64,000 nucleotides of DNA from Bacteroidaceae bacterium (GTDB lineage: Bacteria > Bacteroidota > Bacteroidia > Bacteroidales > Bacteroidaceae), in assembly GCA_016292045.1 (NCBI GenBank), contig JAEEZX010000018.1, positions 22,249 to 86,248 on the forward strand, in the 5' to 3' direction. This document shows, one piece after another, positions 8,987 to 18,667 of the stretch. The position numbers and the translations under genes are program-made. The notes below the pieces were generated by a model that was not told the origin of the DNA, made no database searches, and saw nothing but the letters and a program-made list of their open reading frames with translations. The stretch's first letter is position 1. Each line of letters starts with the position of its first letter.

Positions 8987-10585
8987 TTAAGGTTTAGAAG
9001 TAAGATGAACCCTCCTGCCCCTGTGGATGTAGATGCCCTTCCTGGTGGGTTTGCCGGTGAGACGGCGACCGTTGAGGTCGTACCATTCTCCATTGAGAAT
9101 TGATAATTGATAATTGAGAATTGAGAATTCACCTTGAACCGTCCTTACGTCTGTGGGGGCGCCGCAAATCCAGTTGAACACATCGCCATAGAGCTTGGCC
9201 GCAAGAAGATCCACCAGAAATACTGTGCCGGCATCGAAGTGGTCGCCTTCGCTGAAGGTGTCATCCAGACTGTACATGTCACGGCAGAGAGGATGGGCGC
9301 CCTGGAAGACAAGATAGTTGCCGTAGGGCACTATGATGTCGCACTTGGAGTGGAAAAACTGTATGCGGTGGTGCGGCTCCCAACCCGTGCTGACAGCATT
9401 GTCGGCCAAAGCCACGTGCAACGCCTGGGCAGCGTTGGCAGGATGCTCGGGCACATGGTGGAAATTGGAGGGGTCGGAAAAGTAGTCGTAAACATCCTTG
9501 GTGAACATCTTCTCCAACTTGCCCCACACCTTGCCCGACGAGGGGCTCTCAAAGAGTTCGGCCATCTGCTCGGGCGTGTAGTGGCGGCCGAGAGTGTCGA
9601 GGCCCTCCTGCAGCTGATTGTACCATTTCTTAGATATATCGTCCGCAGAATAGGCCTTGCTGTCTATCCAGCCGAGCACGCCCGTGTCGAGTATCTGCCG
9701 GGAGAGGAAATCCTCGTAATTGTAAGGCGCCATGGCGGGATGAGAGTCGTACATGCCCTTAATGATGAGAGGCATCACCACCGGATATGTGACCACACCC
9801 TTGCGATGGGGCGTCTGCACGCCGTAGCTCGTGCCGTCGTCCTCGAGATAGAAGATAACGGTGTTGACAAGGTCGTAGGGACCGTCGCCGCAAATGGAGC
9901 CCTGAAAACGCAGTTCGTCGGCATAGCCTCCCTCCTCTATCAGGCGCTGTGTGGCCAGACTGACGGCACCTCCCTGCGAATATCCCATGCAGAAGGAGCG
10001 CCAGTCGCTCTTCATAGGCAGAAGTGCAGGGACGGTGCCCTCGGAGACGGTCTTCTCGTAGAGCTTCAGTCCGTAGCGGACAGCGTCCAGCACCTGCTGC
10101 GCCGTGGTGCGCTGCGAGAGATAGGGATGCGGAAGGTCGCGGGTGACGCCGTAGCCCTCGTAGTCGGGGGCAATGATGATGCAGCGGCCCGCATAGTCGG
10201 CAGAACCGCCCGACGAGGCGCTTCCGTAAGTACGGCCCGGCATCGCCTCCAGCAGGCCCTGTTCCTGGGAAAAACGTTCCGTGGTGCTTGGCCGTGCGTA
10301 GTTGGCGGTGATGGTGATGTGGCAGTAGATATGGAGGCTCTCGATGCTGTCGGTATCCTGCCTGTCGGAGGGCGTCCATGCAAAGAGTGCCGAGGAGAGC
10401 ACTATCGGTTCACCCTGGACGTTTACCGAAGGATAGTTGAAAGAATATACAGTGCAATTGTCTGCACTCGCTATCTGCGTCAGCGTCTCGGAGGGCAACG
10501 CTCCCCCGCCCTGCTGCGCACGAATCCCCTGCTGCATCACCAGCAGAAAAAGGAGTAGTCCTAACCTAATAATAGATTCTCTCAT
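8987..10585 (-). CDS. Secreted alpha/beta-hydrolase (lipase/peptidase-like) with C-terminal 'YDLNGRRL..KGIYI' tail
   Basis: Signal peptide [24 protein letters not shown]; 'FCMGYSQGGAVSLA' nucleophile elbow; C-terminal 'WYDLNGRRLTGKPTRKGIYIHRGRRV' typical of secreted Bacteroidetes proteins. Start chosen at the internal ATG at 10585. Confidence 0.75.
   Translation of the reverse strand: MRESIIRLGLLLFLLVMQQGIRAQQGGGALPSETLTQIASADNCTVYSFNYPSVNVQGEPIVLSSALFAWTPSDRQDTDSIESLHIYCHITITANYARPSTTERFSQEQGLLEAMPGRTYGSASSGGSADYAGRCIIIAPDYEGYGVTRDLPHPYLSQRTTAQQVLDAVRYGLKLYEKTVSEGTVPALLPMKSDWRSFCMGYSQGGAVSLATQRLIEEGGYADELRFQGSICGDGPYDLVNTVIFYLEDDGTSYGVQTPHRKGVVTYPVVMPLIIKGMYDSHPAMAPYNYEDFLSRQILDTGVLGWIDSKAYSADDISKKWYNQLQEGLDTLGRHYTPEQMAELFESPSSGKVWGKLEKMFTKDVYDYFSDPSNFHHVPEHPANAAQALHVALADNAVSTGWEPHHRIQFFHSKCDIIVPYGNYLVFQGAHPLCRDMYSLDDTFSEGDHFDAGTVFLVDLLAAKLYGDVFNWICGAPTDVRTVQGEFSILNYQLSILNGEWYDLNGRRLTGKPTRKGIYIHRGRRVHLTSKP
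9093..9130. repeat. 7-bp tandem repeat (GAKAATT)n inside coding sequence
   Basis: GAGAATT GATAATT GATAATT GAGAATT GAGAATT. Confidence 0.8.
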
Positions 10586-11384
10586 GCACATCGTGGTCGT
10601 CCATATAGCAGGGATGCACGGGACCGTAGCCGTGACCGAACTCATACTCCGCACCGAGGCGGATGGCACGGTCGATAAACTCCTCACCCTTGTCCACAGC
10701 ATCCTTCAGAGCCAGGCCCTTGGAGATATACGTGGCAATGGCAGAGGAAAAACTGTCACCTGTGCCGTTGACATTGTGCGTATCGATGCGCTCCTTGCGA
10801 TAGCAGGTCACGAGGTCCGTCTCGCGGTCGTAGAGCACATCCATGAGTCCGTCGCCGTCAGCAAGGCTCTTGACGATGACAGAACAGCCGTATTCGCCCA
10901 AAGCCCTCACCTCGCGCTCCCCTATACGGGAGACACCGAGCAGGACCTGAGCCTCGTAGCGGTTGGGCGTGATGAGAGCGGCCTGCGGAAAGAGCAGCTC
11001 CTTGTAGGCCTCGATATTCTCATCAGGGCAGAGCTGCACACCGTTGGAGTCGACCAGAACGGGGTCGATGACCTTGGGAATATCAGGATAGTCGCGCAGC
11101 TTGGCAGCCACTCCGCGAATAATGTCGATGGAGGGGAGCACACCCGTCTTGATGCACTCCGCCCCTATGTCCGAGAGAAACGATTCCGTCTGGCTCACCA
11201 CAAGGTCGGCAGGCAAGGGAGTGATGCTCTTCACTCGCGTGGTGTCCTCGTCGACAATACCCGTGAGAGCACATGCAGCATAGCCTCCGCACGCAGTAAT
11301 AGCCTTAATATCAGCCTGCATGCCGGCACTGCCTAAAGGTTCACTTCCGGCAATGAGAAAGACCTTGTGGAGCCTCTTTTTCAT
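10566..11384 (-). CDS. thiD: Bifunctional hydroxymethylpyrimidine kinase/phosphomethylpyrimidine kinase
   Basis: [41 protein letters not shown]...DPVLVDSNG...[15 protein letters not shown]-type PfkB/ThiD signature. Start overlaps the purT stop (ATGA). Confidence 0.88.
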   Translation of the reverse strand: MKKRLHKVFLIAGSEPLGSAGMQADIKAITACGGYAACALTGIVDEDTTRVKSITPLPADLVVSQTESFLSDIGAECIKTGVLPSIDIIRGVAAKLRDYPDIPKVIDPVLVDSNGVQLCPDENIEAYKELLFPQAALITPNRYEAQVLLGVSRIGEREVRALGEYGCSVIVKSLADGDGLMDVLYDRETDLVTCYRKERIDTHNVNGTGDSFSSAIATYISKGLALKDAVDKGEEFIDRAIRLGAEYEFGHGYGPVHPCYMDDHDVHERIYY

Positions 11385-12544
11385 TTCACAGTGACTTTTG
11401 CTGCGAGGGATTTGCACTTGTCGCGCAGAGCGTCCTGAGAGGCATCGAGAGTGTCCCAGCAGACAACCACACCCATGCGTCGACCCACGTGGGCCTCGGG
11501 TTTGCCGAAGATGCGCAGATAGGTGTTGGAAGCGGCGCAGACATCCTCCATACCCGTGTAGTCGGGACACTTGCTCTCCACACCCGAGAGGATGACGGCG
11601 GAGGCTCCCTGACGCTCCTGAGTGATTTCAGGAATGGGCAGACCGAGCACGGCACGGCAATGGAGCTCGAACTCGGAGAGATTCTGCGTGCCGGCCAGCG
11701 TCACCATACCTGTGTCGTGGGGACGGGGGCTCAGTTCGCTGAAGAGCACACCCAGCTTCTCGCTGATGAAGAACTCGACGCCCCAGATGCCGGCACCAGT
11801 GAGGGCGCGCGTCACCTTGTCGGCCATCTCCTGTGCAGCCTTCAGATGCTCTGGTTTCATGGCGCGGGGCTGGAAGCTCTCGCGATAGTCGCCGCCCTTC
11901 TGCACATGGCCTACGGGAGCACAGAAGAGGGTCTTGCCGCTCTTCTGCGTCACGGTGAGCAGCGTTATCTCGTAGTCGAATGGAATGAATTCCTCCACGA
12001 TGACCTCCATGATGTCGCCGCGCGCACCGGCACAGGCAGCATCCCAGGCAGTCTGCAGTTCGTCGGGACTGTCCACCTTGCTCTGGCCGTGACCGGAGGA
12101 AGACATCAGGGGCTTGATGATACAGGGGAAGCCGATTTCGCGGGTGGCAGCCTGCAGCTCCTCGAAACTGGTGGCATAGCGGTAGCCTGCGGTCTTCAGG
12201 CCGAGCTCCCTGGCTGCCAGTTCGCGGATGGACTTGCGGTTCATCGTGTAGTTGACGGCACGTGCGGAGGGCACCACCTGTATGCCCTGCTTCTCGCAGT
12301 CGTAGAGACGCTCCGTGCGGATGGCCTCCACCTCGGGCACGATGATGTCGGGCTTCACTTCGTTTACCACCTTCATCAGGGCATCGCCGTCGAGCATGCT
12401 GAACACGCGGCACTCGTCGGCCACCTGCATCGCAGGAGCGCCGGCATAGCGGTCGCAGGCCACAACGTACTGACCCTTGCGCTTGCAAGCGATGGTGAAT
12501 TCCTTACCCAGTTCGCCGGAACCTAAAAGCAAAATCTTTTTCAT
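11381..12544 (-). CDS. purT: Formate-dependent phosphoribosylglycinamide formyltransferase
   Basis: ATP-grasp protein [43 protein letters not shown]..., '[11 protein letters not shown]', '[12 protein letters not shown]'. Confidence 0.9.
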   Translation of the reverse strand: MKKILLLGSGELGKEFTIACKRKGQYVVACDRYAGAPAMQVADECRVFSMLDGDALMKVVNEVKPDIIVPEVEAIRTERLYDCEKQGIQVVPSARAVNYTMNRKSIRELAARELGLKTAGYRYATSFEELQAATREIGFPCIIKPLMSSSGHGQSKVDSPDELQTAWDAACAGARGDIMEVIVEEFIPFDYEITLLTVTQKSGKTLFCAPVGHVQKGGDYRESFQPRAMKPEHLKAAQEMADKVTRALTGAGIWGVEFFISEKLGVLFSELSPRPHDTGMVTLAGTQNLSEFELHCRAVLGLPIPEITQERQGASAVILSGVESKCPDYTGMEDVCAASNTYLRIFGKPEAHVGRRMGVVVCWDTLDASQDALRDKCKSLAAKVTVK

Positions 12545-12554
12545 AGTACTGTAT

Positions 12555-13775
12555 TTATTTCTTCTTGATAATGTCGTTCTCCTGAGCCTCGAAGAAATGC
12601 GTCCCCTGCAGGGCGTCGGGCATATACTGCTGCTGCACCCAATGGCCGGGGAAGTCGTGAGGATATTTGTAGCCGTCGCTGTAGCCGAGGTCCTTCATCA
12701 TGGATGTGGGAGCGTTGCGCAGATGCAGCGGCACAGGAAGATTGCCCGTCTCCTTCACACGCTCTATCGCCGTGTTGACAGCCATATAGGCGGAATTGGA
12801 CTTGGGCGACGTGGCAAGATACACGGTAGCCTCCGCAAGGGGTATGCGGCCTTCCGGCCAACCTATCTTCTGGCAGGCGTCGAAGGCGGCATTTGCCAGC
12901 AACAGCGCGTTGGGATTGGCAAGACCTATGTCCTCGGAAGCAGATATCACAAGGCGTCGCGCAATGAAGCTGGGGTCTTCCCCGCCCTCTATCATGCGTG
13001 CCAGCCAATAGAGCGCAGCATCGGGATCGCTGCCGCGTATGCTCTTGATGAAGGCCGAGATGATGTCGTAGTGCATCTCGCCGTCCTTGTCGAAAGCCAG
13101 GGGATTCTGCTGCAGCAGCCGGGAAACGACGGCATCCGTCACCTCCGTGCTGCCGCTGTTGTAGACGAGGTCCAGGATGTTGAGCAGCTTGCGGGCATCG
13201 CCGCCGCTGTAGCGCAGCAGAGCAGCCGTCTCCTTTATCTCTATGTTCTTCTCGCGCAGATAGATGTCCTCCCTGATGACACGACGGGCAAGAGAGAGCA
13301 GGTCGTCGTCGGAAAGAGGCTTCAGCACGTAGAGCTGGCAGCGCGAGAGAAGAGGACGTATCACCTCGAAGGAGGGATTCTCCGTGGTGGCTCCTATCAG
13401 AGTGACGACACCCTGCTCCACAGCGCCCAGAAGGGAATCCTGCTGCGACTTGGAGAAACGGTGTATCTCGTCGATGAAGAGTATGGGAGTGTGGGTGTCG
13501 AAGAACGTGCTGCTGCGGGCCTTCTCTATCACGTCGCGCACGTCCTTCACTCCGGAGGTGACGGCGGACAGCGTATAGAAGGGCACATTGAGCTGGGAGG
13601 CGATGATGGTGGCGAGCGTCGTCTTGCCCACTCCGGGAGGCCCCCAGAGGATGAAAGACGAGATGCGGCCGCTCTCAATCATGGTGCGCAACACAGCCCC
13701 CGGACCGACCAAATGGCTCTGTCCGATATACGCATCCAGTGTGCGTGGGCGCATTCTTTCTGCAAGCGGTTGCAT
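12555..13775 (-). CDS. rarA: Replication-associated recombination ATPase RarA/MgsA
   Basis: [26 protein letters not shown]...[13 protein letters not shown]...[15 protein letters not shown]; start placed at 13775. Confidence 0.9.
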   Translation of the reverse strand: MQPLAERMRPRTLDAYIGQSHLVGPGAVLRTMIESGRISSFILWGPPGVGKTTLATIIASQLNVPFYTLSAVTSGVKDVRDVIEKARSSTFFDTHTPILFIDEIHRFSKSQQDSLLGAVEQGVVTLIGATTENPSFEVIRPLLSRCQLYVLKPLSDDDLLSLARRVIREDIYLREKNIEIKETAALLRYSGGDARKLLNILDLVYNSGSTEVTDAVVSRLLQQNPLAFDKDGEMHYDIISAFIKSIRGSDPDAALYWLARMIEGGEDPSFIARRLVISASEDIGLANPNALLLANAAFDACQKIGWPEGRIPLAEATVYLATSPKSNSAYMAVNTAIERVKETGNLPVPLHLRNAPTSMMKDLGYSDGYKYPHDFPGHWVQQQYMPDALQGTHFFEAQENDIIKKK

Positions 13776-13787
13776 TCTGCGGACAAA

Positions 13788-13868
13788 AGTACAAAAAAAA
13801 TATGAAATGAGAGAATTGCATTCAGTTTTTTTTCGTAATTTTGCAGCCGAAATACAAGACAACAAAAC
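13788..13868. promoter_or_regulatory. Divergent promoter region rarA / glnS
   Basis: TACTTTTG on the minus strand (rarA) and TAATTTTG on the plus strand (glnS), fitting the Bacteroidetes -7 consensus TAnnTTTG. Confidence 0.55.
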
Positions 13869-13875
13869 AACAGAT

Positions 13876-15633
13876 ATGGAGGACGTCAAAGAAAGTCTCA
13901 ATTTTATAGAAAAAAGAATCAAGGAAGATCTGGCCAACGGCCGCAACGGAGGACGACTGCAAACGCGCTTCCCGCCCGAGCCGAACGGATATCTGCATAT
14001 AGGCCACGCAAAGGCCATCGCAATGGACTTCGGAGCCGCACGTAAATTCGGAGGCACGTGCTATCTGCGCATGGACGACACCAATCCCCAGAAGGAGGAT
14101 ATGGAATACGTGAGAGCCATCGAGAAGGATATCAAGTGGCTGGGCTTCGAATGGGGCAAGGAGGTGTACGCCTCCGACTACTTCCAGGACTTGTGGGACT
14201 TCGCCGAATGGTGCATCCTCAACGACAGGGCATACGTGGACGAGCAGACCTCGGAGGAGATAGCCGCACAGAAAGGCACACCGACGGAACCCGGACAGAA
14301 CTCACCCTATCGCAACAGACCTGCGGAGGAGAGTCTGCGCCTGTTCAGGGAAATGAATTCCGGCAACGTGGAGCCGGGCAAGATGATACTGCGCGCAAAG
14401 ATCGATATGGCATCGCCCAATATGCATTTCCGCGACCCCATCATGTATCGCGTGCTGAATATGCCGCACTGGCGCACAGGAAACAAATGGAACGCCTACC
14501 CCATGTATGACTTCACACACGGGCAGAGCGACTATCTGGAGGGGGTCACCCACTCCATCTGCACACTGGAATTCGTGCCTCACCACGAGCTCTACGACCT
14601 CTTCGTCACATGGATAAAGGAATGGAGAGGCGACGAGGGAGACATCGAGGACAACAGGCCCCGCCAGTTTGAGTTCAACAAGCTGAACCTCAACTACACC
14701 CTGATGTCGAAGCGCAATCTGCTGATACTCACCAACGAGGGCGTGGTGAGCGGATGGGACGACCCCCGCATGCCGACCATCTGCGGAATACGTCGCAGAG
14801 GATATTCTCCGGAGGGCATTCTCAACTTCATCGACAAGATAGGCTACACCACATACGATGCCCTGAACGACATCAAACTGCTGGAGGCTGCCGTGCGCGA
14901 AGACCTCAATACGAGAGCAACGCGCGTGAGTGCCGTAGTAGACCCCGTGCGTCTTGTCATCACCAACTATCCGGAAGGCAAGGTGGAGGAGCTCACCGCT
15001 GTGAACAATCCGGAACTGCGCGACGCAGAAGGAAATACTGTGACGGAGGGCAACACCCACACGATACATTTCTCACGCGAACTCTACATCGAGCGCGAAG
15101 ACTTCATGGAGGACGGCGGCAAGAAATTCATGCGACTGGGTCCCGGCAAGGAGGTCCGGCTGAAGAACGCCTATATCATCAAGTGCGACGAAGACCCCGG
15201 GAAGTGCATCAGGAAAGATGCCGACGGACGCATCGTGGAGATATACGCAGAATACGACCCCGAATCGAAGAGCGGAATGCCGGGTGCCGACCGCAAGATA
15301 AAGGGCAAGACGCTGCACTGGCTCTCCGCTCCGCACGCTGTGCCCTGCGAAGTGAGGGAATACGACCAGCTGTGGACCTGCGAGAATCCGAGGGATGCTA
15401 TCAAGCAGTATGAGGACGAACACGGAGTGAGAGGCATAGAAGCTATGCGCCCCTTCCTCAATCCGGACTCCCTGCGCATTAACAGGAATGCGTTCGTGGA
15501 GGAATATGCTGCGTCGCTGCCCGAACTCACATATCTGCAGTTCCAGCGCATCGGATACTACAACGTAGACCCCGACTCCACTCCGGAGCATCCCGTATTC
15601 AACAAGACCGTAGGACTGAGGGACAGCAAGTAA
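13876..15633 (+). CDS. glnS: Glutaminyl-tRNA synthetase
   Basis: MEDVKESLNFIEKRIKEDLANGRNGGRLQTRFPPEPNGYLHIGHAKAIAMDFG; 'VVSGWDDPRMPTICGIRRRGYS'. ATG at 13876; the ORF-track extension to 13588 is spurious. Confidence 0.95.
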   Translation: MEDVKESLNFIEKRIKEDLANGRNGGRLQTRFPPEPNGYLHIGHAKAIAMDFGAARKFGGTCYLRMDDTNPQKEDMEYVRAIEKDIKWLGFEWGKEVYASDYFQDLWDFAEWCILNDRAYVDEQTSEEIAAQKGTPTEPGQNSPYRNRPAEESLRLFREMNSGNVEPGKMILRAKIDMASPNMHFRDPIMYRVLNMPHWRTGNKWNAYPMYDFTHGQSDYLEGVTHSICTLEFVPHHELYDLFVTWIKEWRGDEGDIEDNRPRQFEFNKLNLNYTLMSKRNLLILTNEGVVSGWDDPRMPTICGIRRRGYSPEGILNFIDKIGYTTYDALNDIKLLEAAVREDLNTRATRVSAVVDPVRLVITNYPEGKVEELTAVNNPELRDAEGNTVTEGNTHTIHFSRELYIEREDFMEDGGKKFMRLGPGKEVRLKNAYIIKCDEDPGKCIRKDADGRIVEIYAEYDPESKSGMPGADRKIKGKTLHWLSAPHAVPCEVREYDQLWTCENPRDAIKQYEDEHGVRGIEAMRPFLNPDSLRINRNAFVEEYAASLPELTYLQFQRIGYYNVDPDSTPEHPVFNKTVGLRDSK

Positions 15634-15654
15634 ACACAGAAAGGAAAGACTGAA

Positions 15655-16563
15655 TTGAAACAGGACGAATATTTTGAAACACAGGACTTTCGTGACCTGC
15701 TGAAGCAATACGAAAGGGAACGTCAGGCTGGTCGTCGCATCTATATGGATGCCGACGATCTGGCCGACATTGCCGAATACTATATCAACAACAAACGGGA
15801 AAAGGAGGCACGCAGAGTGCTCGCAGACGCTATGCTGCTGCATCCCGGAAATCCTGAGATAATGTTTCTCAGAGCTGAGATGATGTTCGACGGCGGCAAG
15901 GTGGAGGAAGCACTCGATGCCACTCGCCAGATATTGCTCAACCACCCCGACCACACGACGACGAAGGAACTGTATCTGGAAATTCTCCTCGACCTGCAAT
16001 ACTGCAACGAGGCTGTTCATGTGGCCAACGAACTGCTCAACCGGGATGCGTACAACGCAGAGGTGTGGCACATGCTGGCTGACGCACAGTCGGCGCTGGG
16101 GCATTTCGACGACGCACTGGAAAGCATAGAATACGGCATATCGGTGAATCCCGACGACCACGACCTGTGGCACGCAAAGGGTGTGGCGCTCATACAGCTG
16201 GAACGCTTCGAGGAAGCCAGCGTCATACTCTCGGAATATCTTGAGAAGCATCCCGACGACGACCACGCGCTGTACAACCGCGCTATCGCCCTCACATGTC
16301 TGGAGCGCTATGAGGAGGCATCCGAAATGCTCGATCTCGCCACGCTGGCATCCAAAGGACGCTCCACAGAGCAGACGCAGATATATCTTCAGCAAGCATA
16401 TATCGAAGCAAAACTCGGACACAGGAACGAGGCTCTGCTGGCACTCGACCTGGCAAAGGAGGCAAAACAATTATGCCCCCCGACTGGCGGGAGGCATAAC
16501 GAAGCGATGGAAGATGCCGACTACGAGAACATCAAGGCTCAAATCCTTGATCTGCTACATTAG
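15655..16563 (+). CDS. Tetratricopeptide repeat protein
   Basis: Repeated TPR-like units (e.g. AYNAEVWHMLADAQSALGHFDDALESIEYGISVNPDDHDLWHAKGVALIQLERFEEA). Start codon is TTG. Confidence 0.8.
   Translation: MKQDEYFETQDFRDLLKQYERERQAGRRIYMDADDLADIAEYYINNKREKEARRVLADAMLLHPGNPEIMFLRAEMMFDGGKVEEALDATRQILLNHPDHTTTKELYLEILLDLQYCNEAVHVANELLNRDAYNAEVWHMLADAQSALGHFDDALESIEYGISVNPDDHDLWHAKGVALIQLERFEEASVILSEYLEKHPDDDHALYNRAIALTCLERYEEASEMLDLATLASKGRSTEQTQIYLQQAYIEAKLGHRNEALLALDLAKEAKQLCPPTGGRHNEAMEDADYENIKAQILDLLH
16471..16499. repeat. REP-like palindromic unit inside TPR coding sequence
   Basis: TTATGCCCCCCGACTGGCGGGAGGCATAA: arms TTATGCCcCCCG / CGGGAGGCATAA are inverted repeats with one mismatch. 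Confidence 0.6.
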
Positions 16564-16968
16564 GCTGTCGAATTCAAAAGGTTTGGATGTGCGATAGGCC
16601 ATACCTGTCATCACAGCCAGCACTTCCCCGTTACCGTTCTTGATTTTTATCTCAACGTTGGGCAGTTTGTGATGCTCAGCCACTTCTGTGCATTCAGCCG
16701 TAACGGTCTCTCCCAGGCGGGCGCTCTTGACAAAAGAGATTCCATTGTTGATTCCTACGGAAAGTATACCGCAGGAATTTGCAACTGCAGCAAATGCCAA
16801 ATCACCAAGCGTGAACAGCACACCTCCCTGACACACACCGGCGCCGTTGAGATGGCGCTCTTCCACCGTGAGTTCCGTGCGGGCATAACCCTTGCGTATC
16901 TCAACAATACGGCAACCTATCTCCGAAGCAAAGACATCGCCTTTTGAGAGGCGTTCAAGCAAACTCAT
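16555..16968 (-). CDS. Hotdog-fold thioesterase (PaaI family)
   Basis: 'ERHLNGAGVCQGGVLFTLGDLAFAAVAN' hotdog/PaaI signature. Confidence 0.85.
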   Translation of the reverse strand: MSLLERLSKGDVFASEIGCRIVEIRKGYARTELTVEERHLNGAGVCQGGVLFTLGDLAFAAVANSCGILSVGINNGISFVKSARLGETVTAECTEVAEHHKLPNVEIKIKNGNGEVLAVMTGMAYRTSKPFEFDSLM

Positions 16969-17353
16969 GCAGACCCTTTTCCTTTATTATTTTCTTTGTA
17001 AGCTCCGTATCGGAGGTGCGGAACACGAGTATGCCCTTGCCGGAAACGAGGAAGGAATAGATGTAGGAGATGCTGATACCACCCTCCGTGAGGACAGATA
17101 TCACATTGGCTGCCTCACCGGGTTTGTCTTCCAGCACGATGGCAAACACCTCCGACATCGTGACAACCATACCCTCATTCTTGAGCACGGAATATGCTTT
17201 GTCCGGATTGTCGCACACAACACGATAGATACCGAAGTCCTGAGTGTCTGCTACCATAGATGCAATGATCTGAATCTCGGCATTCTTCATGACATTCAGG
17301 ATATTGAGCAGAGTACCACTCTTGTTCTCAATAAAGATAGATAACTGTTTCAT
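16955..17353 (-). CDS. ACT-domain protein
   Basis: 'MKQLSIFIENKSGTLLNILNVMKNAEIQIIASMVADTQDFGIYRVVCDNPDKA'; second ACT repeat 'FAIVLEDKPGEAANVISVLTEGGISISYIY'. Confidence 0.85.
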   Translation of the reverse strand: MKQLSIFIENKSGTLLNILNVMKNAEIQIIASMVADTQDFGIYRVVCDNPDKAYSVLKNEGMVVTMSEVFAIVLEDKPGEAANVISVLTEGGISISYIYSFLVSGKGILVFRTSDTELTKKIIKEKGLHEFA

Positions 17354-18667
17354 TTACTGATATACTTTACGTTTGTCAACAACACGGACGGCCTTGCCTT
17401 CACTCACAGGGAGACTGCCCTTTGAGACGAGACGCACGATGGGTTTCAAAAGGATTTCGTCGCCTAACTGATGACGTATTTCCTTCTCCAATGACTGCAA
17501 CTTTGCGAAGTCGTCGGTACCCTCGTTTACCTCTACCTCTACGGTCATCTGGTCGTTGTTGTCCTCTGTGCTCAGAGTGATGAGATAGTTGGAACCCAAC
17601 TCGGGGAACTTCATCAGTATCTTCTCAATCTGAATCGGGAAGATGTTGACGCCACGAAGCACAATCATGTCGTCGCTCCTGCCCTTCATTCTGTCAAGAC
17701 GCACGTGATTGCGTCCACAAGGACATGTGCGTCCGAGCACACGTGTGAGGTCGCGCGTGCGATATCTGATAAGGGGCATAGCCTCACGACGGATGCTTGT
17801 CAGCACGAGTTCGCCAATCTCTCCGTCGGGTACGGGCTCCAAGGTGTCGGGATCTACAATCTCAACGATATAGTAGTCTTCCCAGAAATGAAGACCGTTC
17901 TGCTCCTTACACTCAAAACCGACACCGGGACCGCACATCTCGGACATACCGAAAGAGTTGTAGGCCTTCACGCCGAACATATTCTCGATACGCTTGCGCT
18001 GCTCCTCAGAGTGAGGCTCGGCACCGATGGCAAACACCTTCAGTTTTGTGTCCTTGCGGGGATCGACACCCTGCTCCTGCATCACCTCGTAGAGACGGGT
18101 GAGATACGACGGGATAGCATGAATGGCTGTCGTGCCGAAGTCCTTAATGAACTTAATCTGACGCAATGAGTTACCTGCAGCTGCGGGAACGGTGAGCATA
18201 CCCAGACGCTCTGCACCATACTGGAAACCGAGACCGCCTGTGAACATACCGTAGCCGGATGAGTTCTGGAATACGTCGTCAGGACGCAGACCTACCATCC
18301 AGAGATTACGGGCCACCTGATTAGCCCACTCGTCGAGGTCGCGCTGCGTGTGGAGAATCACGGTAGGATTACCCGTCGTGCCGCTGCTGGAGTGCAGACG
18401 CACGCATTCGCTCAGGGGCACAGCAGCAAGTCCGAAGGGATATGTGTCTCTGAGGTCCTGCTTAGTGGTGAAAGGAAGCTTGCGCACATCCTCTGGAGAA
18501 TTGATGTCCTCAACGCTGAGGTTCATCTCCTTGAACTTCTTTGCATAGAAAGGAACATTCTTACAATGTTCGAAAGTTTCACGCAGACGCTCCGTCTGCA
18601 GCTTGCTTATCTCCTCCCGCGAGAGGGTCTCGTATTCGGGATGGAGATATGGTGATTTAACATCCAT
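17354..18667 (-). CDS. paaK: Phenylacetate-CoA ligase
   Basis: 'RLHSSSGTTGNPTVILHTQRDLDEWANQVARNLWMVGLRPDDVFQNSSGYGMFTGGLGFQYGAERLG', 'GRSDDMIVLRGVNIFPIQIE'. Confidence 0.9.
   Translation of the reverse strand: MDVKSPYLHPEYETLSREEISKLQTERLRETFEHCKNVPFYAKKFKEMNLSVEDINSPEDVRKLPFTTKQDLRDTYPFGLAAVPLSECVRLHSSSGTTGNPTVILHTQRDLDEWANQVARNLWMVGLRPDDVFQNSSGYGMFTGGLGFQYGAERLGMLTVPAAAGNSLRQIKFIKDFGTTAIHAIPSYLTRLYEVMQEQGVDPRKDTKLKVFAIGAEPHSEEQRKRIENMFGVKAYNSFGMSEMCGPGVGFECKEQNGLHFWEDYYIVEIVDPDTLEPVPDGEIGELVLTSIRREAMPLIRYRTRDLTRVLGRTCPCGRNHVRLDRMKGRSDDMIVLRGVNIFPIQIEKILMKFPELGSNYLITLSTEDNNDQMTVEVEVNEGTDDFAKLQSLEKEIRHQLGDEILLKPIVRLVSKGSLPVSEGKAVRVVDKRKVYQ

Noticed and set aside
8827-9132. Minus-strand 101-aa ORF with SEYSDYSDYSDYSEYF repeat
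   Set aside because: Peptide repeat is a by-product of the 9-bp DNA repeat; ORF overlaps the hydrolase 3' end.
9134-10558. Long plus-strand ORF (474 aa) opposite the hydrolase
   Set aside because: Antisense shadow of a clear signal-peptide-bearing alpha/beta hydrolase; translation lacks recognisable domains.
11489-12526. Plus-strand ORF (345 aa) opposite purT
   Set aside because: Antisense shadow of purT; low-complexity His/Leu/Gly-rich translation.
12477-13805. Plus-strand ORF (442 aa) opposite rarA
   Set aside because: Antisense shadow of rarA with no domain signature.
13588-13875. N-terminal extension of glnS in the ORF track
   Set aside because: Overlaps the rarA coding start and divergent promoter; conserved GlnS begins at 13876.
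15073-16470. Minus-strand ORF (465 aa) opposite glnS/TPR genes
   Set aside because: Antisense to two well-supported genes.
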